Below are positions 6,335 through 9,218 of a stretch of 9,218 nt of DNA, piece after piece. The notes beneath the pieces are model-generated. The model saw nothing but the letters and a program-made list of their open reading frames with translations, ran no database searches and was not told the origin of the DNA. The stretch is from Neisseriaceae bacterium. Lineage in GTDB: Bacteria; Pseudomonadota; Gammaproteobacteria; Burkholderiales; Neisseriaceae. A program made the position numbers and the translations under genes. The DNA lies in assembly GCA_030151665.1 (NCBI GenBank), contig JASLDB010000258.1, positions 1-9,218 on the forward strand, given 5' to 3'. Every line of letters starts with the position of its first letter. The first letter of the stretch is position 1.

Positions 6335-7996
6335 ATGCTACTCGCTTTATCATTACGAAATTTTGTTATTGTTGATCAATTAAACTTGGTTTTTGAATCT
6401 GGGTTTACCACCTTAACAGGTGAAACTGGTGCAGGTAAATCCATTATTCTGGATGCATTAGGCCTATTATTAGGTGACAAGGCCGATTATAGCCAAGTCA
6501 GACGGGGTTTTGATGAAGCCCAAATGTCAGCTGTCTTTGATATTCAAGCCTTACCCAAATTGCAAAATTTGTTAATTGAGCAAGGCTTAGCCACTGATAA
6601 TCTAGCTGAATTAAATATCCGCCGTGTGATTGATATCAAGGGTCGCAGTCGAAACTACATCAATGATTTAGCCGTAACTTTGGCTCAATTAAAGAATATC
6701 GGTATCCATTTAGTTGATATTCATGGTCAGAATGCTCACCAATCGTTAAACAAAGAAAGCAATCAACGTCAGTTACTGGATGCTTTTGCATCATGCGAGG
6801 ATCTTGCTCAAACGGTTAAAATCTGTTATCAAAATTGGCAAGAAGCCAAAGTCGCATTAGAAACAGCACAAAATGAAGCCGAAAAATTGCAAATTGAAGG
6901 TGAACGCCTAGCTTGGCAATTACAAGAATTCACCCAAGCCAACTTGCAAGAAAACGAATGGGAACAAATCAATCAAAGTTATGACACCCTAGCCCATGCC
7001 GCTGATATTTTAATGGCAGCACAAAAAATAGAACACCTAATTGATGAGGATGGTGGCATACAATCACAACTGTACCAATGTATCCAATCTATCGACTCAT
7101 TAACGCACCTTGATAAACGATTTGATGAAAGCTTTCAATTACTTAACTCGATAGAAGCTGAACTGAGTGAAGTCTCTGCTAATATGCGCGATGTCATTGC
7201 CGATGTCGAAATCGACCCTCAAGAATTGGCTGCTCAAGAAAGTCGTTTACAAACCTTAAGCCAGCTGGCTCGAAAATATCGCATAGAGCCCATGGCCTTA
7301 CTCAATCATCAACAATCATTACAGCAACAAGTCGATGACTTACAAGCCGCTGGCGACTTGGAACAATTGCAAAAAACCTTGGACAAAACAGAAGCAGCCT
7401 ATTGGGCTGCTGTTAAACCATTGAGCTTGGCTCGGCAAAAAGCCGCCAAAAAGCTTGGGGAAGAAACCACCCAAAGCATGCAGCAACTGGCCATGCAAGG
7501 TGCTACTTTTGCCATTGATTTAAGCGAATGCCCACCAAGCGCACATGGTGTAGAACACATTCAATACATGGTTGCGACCAACCGTGGCAGTGAACTAAAA
7601 CCCATGGTCAAAGTGGCCTCAGGTGGCGAACTTTCCCGCATTAGCTTGTCTTTACAAGTGGTCATGAGTGCATTAACGACTGTCCCCACTTTGATTTTTG
7701 ACGAAGTGGATACAGGGATAGGTGGGCGTGTTGCTCAAGTGGTTGGCCAAGCCTTGCAAAAGTTGGGCCAACGCTACCAAGTATTGGCAATTACTCACTT
7801 ACCCCAAGTTGCTGCGTGTGGAAATCAACACTGGCAAGTCAGTAAACAGGATATTGATCAATTAACAGTCAGTAGTATTAAACCATTAAATGATCTAGAG
7901 CGCATTGATGAAATTGCCCGCATGCTAGGTGGAGAAGTTATTACGGAGACCACCAAAGAACATGCCAAAGAACTTTTAAGTACATTACATCAATAA
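6335..7996 (+). CDS. recN: DNA repair protein RecN (SMC-like ATPase)
   Basis: RecN is an SMC-like ATPase that acts early in recombinational repair of double-strand breaks, holding DNA ends or sister chromatids. The 553 residues are the normal length. An N-terminal head lobe has Walker A GETGAGKS (29-36) and the RecN-typical DIHGQNAHQSL (128-138, Q-loop). Coiled-coil segments rich in Glu, Gln, Leu and Ala flank a shorter central region (about 155-380). The C-terminal lobe has the ABC signature SGGELSR (429-435), Walker B TLIFDEVDTGIGG (452-464) and the switch region THLPQVAA (487-494). The Shine-Dalgarno GGAG (6326-6329) begins with the last base of the nadK stop codon, 5 bases before the ATG, so translation is probably coupled. 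I see no CTG-N10-CAG LexA-type operator ahead of recN or nadK. No clear terminator follows. Confidence 0.97.
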   Translation: MLLALSLRNFVIVDQLNLVFESGFTTLTGETGAGKSIILDALGLLLGDKADYSQVRRGFDEAQMSAVFDIQALPKLQNLLIEQGLATDNLAELNIRRVIDIKGRSRNYINDLAVTLAQLKNIGIHLVDIHGQNAHQSLNKESNQRQLLDAFASCEDLAQTVKICYQNWQEAKVALETAQNEAEKLQIEGERLAWQLQEFTQANLQENEWEQINQSYDTLAHAADILMAAQKIEHLIDEDGGIQSQLYQCIQSIDSLTHLDKRFDESFQLLNSIEAELSEVSANMRDVIADVEIDPQELAAQESRLQTLSQLARKYRIEPMALLNHQQSLQQQVDDLQAAGDLEQLQKTLDKTEAAYWAAVKPLSLARQKAAKKLGEETTQSMQQLAMQGATFAIDLSECPPSAHGVEHIQYMVATNRGSELKPMVKVASGGELSRISLSLQVVMSALTTVPTLIFDEVDTGIGGRVAQVVGQALQKLGQRYQVLAITHLPQVAACGNQHWQVSKQDIDQLTVSSIKPLNDLERIDEIARMLGGEVITETTKEHAKELLSTLHQ

Positions 7997-8011
7997 ATCA
8001 TTTATTTTTCA

Positions 8012-8054
8012 GGATTTTAGCAAAGACAAACAGTATACATCTTGCTTATAATCC
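8012..8054. repeat. Interrupted inverted repeat enclosing the tyrP promoter
   Basis: GGATT (8012-8016) pairs with AATCC (8050-8054) and AGCAA (8019-8023) with TTGCT (8042-8046), ten base pairs in two blocks separated by a small internal loop, around an 18-base centre. That centre contains the palindrome GTATAC (8033-8038). No T-run follows, so it is not a standard terminator. It covers both the -35 and -10 of the candidate tyrP promoter and could be an operator or simply a weak hairpin. Confidence 0.4.
8023..8052 (+). promoter_or_regulatory. tyrP: Candidate sigma-70 promoter of tyrP
   Basis: A perfect TATAAT (8047-8052) lies 18 bp after AAGACA (8023-8028), which matches the -35 consensus in the last four positions. 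Transcription would start near 8059, leaving a leader of about 88 bases before the permease ATG. I see no TGTAAA-N6-TTTACA TyrR box in the leader. Confidence 0.6.
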
Positions 8055-8063
8055 TGATATTAA

Positions 8064-8150
8064 ATGCCATGTGATGTTATCATGTTATTATCAATACCTT
8101 TGATTATTAACCACTATTCCTTTTTCATTGCAAGAATGCGTTATACATGA
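8064..8150 (+). CDS. Possible 28-residue leader ORF upstream of tyrP
   Basis: An ATG at 8064 opens a 28-codon frame closed by TGA at 8148-8150, which overlaps the permease ATG at 8147 as ATGA. The second half reads NHYSFFIARMRYT, with two Tyr and two Phe in the last eleven codons, a composition that would suit a leader sensing aromatic amino acids. Against it, no Shine-Dalgarno precedes the first ATG (only about 5 bases of predicted mRNA) or the internal ATG at 8082, and a frame of this length occurs often by chance in AT-rich DNA. Confidence 0.2.
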   Translation: MPCDVIMLLSIPLIINHYSFFIARMRYT

Positions 8151-9218
8151 ATAAAAACAAAATTTTTGGCAGCACCTTGATTATTGCAGGCACCACCATT
8201 GGTGCAGGCATGTTAGCCCTGCCATTGGCTTCAGCTGGCATTGGCTTTACAGCCGCCACCATCATCATGGTCTCTATTTGGCTATTAATGTCATACACTG
8301 CCATGCTCATGCTAGAAGTACACCAACACGCGGATCAAAATGCCACCTTACATACTTTGGCATATCAGTTCCTGGGAAAAAATGGTCGTCTTGTGGCAAC
8401 ATTCGCGGTGCTATTTTTATTCTATGCTTTGTGCGCAGCTTATATTTCTGGTGGTGGTAGCCAGTTGAACACCAAAATTAACGAAGTGATTCATAGTGAT
8501 CAATCTTATCTTGGTGTTATTATTTTTACAATATTGGCTGCTTTGATCGTGACCATAGGCACTCATTCGGTTGACATAGTCAATCGAGTCTTGTTTGCAT
8601 TGAAAATTATTGCTTTAATTTTGATGCTAGGCTTGTTATTGCCGCATGTCAAAATGAGTAACCTCATGGCCATGCCAGCTGGCAAAGGTTTACTATTTGC
8701 TTCTTTGCCCGTCATTTTCACCTCATTCGGCTTTCATGGCAGCATCCCATCCATTGTTAGCTATGTGGGCAAAGATATTAAAGCACTTAAACGTATTTTA
8801 TTGGTTGGTTCTGCCATTCCATTGCTTGTGTACATTTTATGGCAAATAGCCATTCAAGGCATTTTCACACAAACTCAATTGATTGCCAATGATAACTTGG
8901 GGGCTTTTATTGCCACAATTGAAACATCTTTACGCACCAATATGGTCAGCCAAACAGTGACTATCTTTGCTGACTTAGCCTTAGCCACTTCATTTTTGGG
9001 TGTGAGTTTGGGCTTATTTGATTTTATTGCTGATTCATTACACCGCAAGAACAGTACGGCTCAACGCTTACAAGTCACCATGATCACCTTTGTTCCGCCA
9101 TTGTGCTTCGCTTTATTCTATCCAGAAGGGTTTATTACCGCCTTGGGTTATGCCGCCATTGCACTGACTATTTTGGCCGTTTTTTTACCTGTTGCCATGG
9201 TTTGGTCCAAACGCAAAA
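8147..9218 (+). CDS. tyrP: TyrP-like aromatic amino acid permease (HAAAP family), 3' end outside the window
   Basis: This inner-membrane proton-coupled importer belongs to the hydroxy/aromatic amino acid permease family; E. coli TyrP carries tyrosine, Mtr and TnaB tryptophan. The frame is open to the window edge, giving 357 residues of an expected 400 or so, with about nine or ten hydrophobic segments. The N terminus GSTLIIAGTTIGAGMLALPL (8-27) is the family substrate-binding helix; ALCAAYISGGG (95-104), IPVIFTSFGFHGSIPSIVSY-like residues 187-206, and FADLALATSFLGVSLGLFDF (274-293) closely resemble what I recall of E. coli TyrP, more than Mtr. The start is supported by that alignment; the Shine-Dalgarno is weak (AAGA at 8132-8135, 12 bases away). 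The gene has its own leader with a promoter, 150 bp from recN, and seems unrelated to it. Tyrosine specificity is inferred, not shown. Confidence 0.9.
   Translation, partial: MNKNKIFGSTLIIAGTTIGAGMLALPLASAGIGFTAATIIMVSIWLLMSYTAMLMLEVHQHADQNATLHTLAYQFLGKNGRLVATFAVLFLFYALCAAYISGGGSQLNTKINEVIHSDQSYLGVIIFTILAALIVTIGTHSVDIVNRVLFALKIIALILMLGLLLPHVKMSNLMAMPAGKGLLFASLPVIFTSFGFHGSIPSIVSYVGKDIKALKRILLVGSAIPLLVYILWQIAIQGIFTQTQLIANDNLGAFIATIETSLRTNMVSQTVTIFADLALATSFLGVSLGLFDFIADSLHRKNSTAQRLQVTMITFVPPLCFALFYPEGFITALGYAAIALTILAVFLPVAMVWSKRK

Noticed and set aside
8064..8087. Partial dyad CATGTGAT/ATCATG in the tyrP leader as an operator
   Set aside because: The symmetry is short, has a one-base bulge and a 3-base centre, and is well within chance for AT-rich DNA.
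1..9218. DNA uptake words (neisserial GCCGTCTGAA, Pasteurellaceae AAGTGCGGT)
   Set aside because: Reading both strands by eye I found no copy, so neither uptake system nor those families can be supported from this feature.
1..9218. CRISPR array, transposon, integron, phage, tRNA or rRNA genes, defence system
   Set aside because: No regularly spaced repeats, transposase or integrase motifs, cloverleaf-like segments or unexplained large ORFs are present; all long frames are housekeeping genes.

Overview
The window looks like an ordinary chromosomal housekeeping segment of an AT-rich Gram-negative proteobacterium. By remembered similarity of RodA (for example GKGWLNGTQTHLDYIPE and MVSGILPVVGVPLP) and RecN, and the nadK-recN order, I favour a low-GC betaproteobacterium, possibly related to Neisseriaceae; this placement is an inference, and no neisserial DNA-uptake word was seen. 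There is no sign of phage, transposon, CRISPR, tRNA or rRNA. Coding density is very high and no stretch longer than about 150 bases lacks a gene.

Layout. (1) Bases 1-1356, plus strand: the 3' end of mrdA (PBP2), overlapping rodA/mrdB by 14 bp; together these are the elongasome transpeptidase and glycosyltransferase. A 13-bp perfect hairpin with T/A tracts on both sides (1363-1399) lies between rodA and the convergent operon and can serve both. (2) Bases 1432-3820, minus strand, in transcription order: dusC (tRNA dihydrouridine synthase), a TrmH/SpoU-family RNA 2'-O-methyltransferase, and a UPF0149/YecA-type protein with a C-terminal SEC-C zinc-binding motif. Spacing is an 11-bp overlap and then a 3-bp gap, so this is a compact RNA-modification operon. 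(3) Bases 3881-5383, plus strand, divergent from dusC: a nucleoside hydrolase and msrA (methionine sulfoxide reductase A), 27 bp apart. (4) Bases 5436-7996, plus strand: nadK and recN, with the recN ribosome binding site formed by the nadK stop codon. A plausible extended -10 promoter for this pair sits at the msrA 3' end. (5) Bases 7997-8146: the only sizeable intergenic region, with a promoter (perfect TATAAT) enclosed in an interrupted inverted repeat and a short aromatic-residue-containing leader ORF that overlaps the next start. (6) Base 8147 to the window edge: a TyrP-like aromatic amino acid permease, cut off by the end of the window.

Functionally the genes cover cell-wall elongation, tRNA/rRNA modification, nucleoside salvage, and stress repair (MsrA reduces oxidised methionine, NadK supplies the NADP pool behind such reductions, RecN repairs double-strand breaks). 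I did not find a convincing undescribed system. The most worthwhile leads are the tyrP leader (operator-like repeat plus leader ORF) and the tight linkage of the UPF0149/SEC-C protein to two RNA-modifying enzymes.
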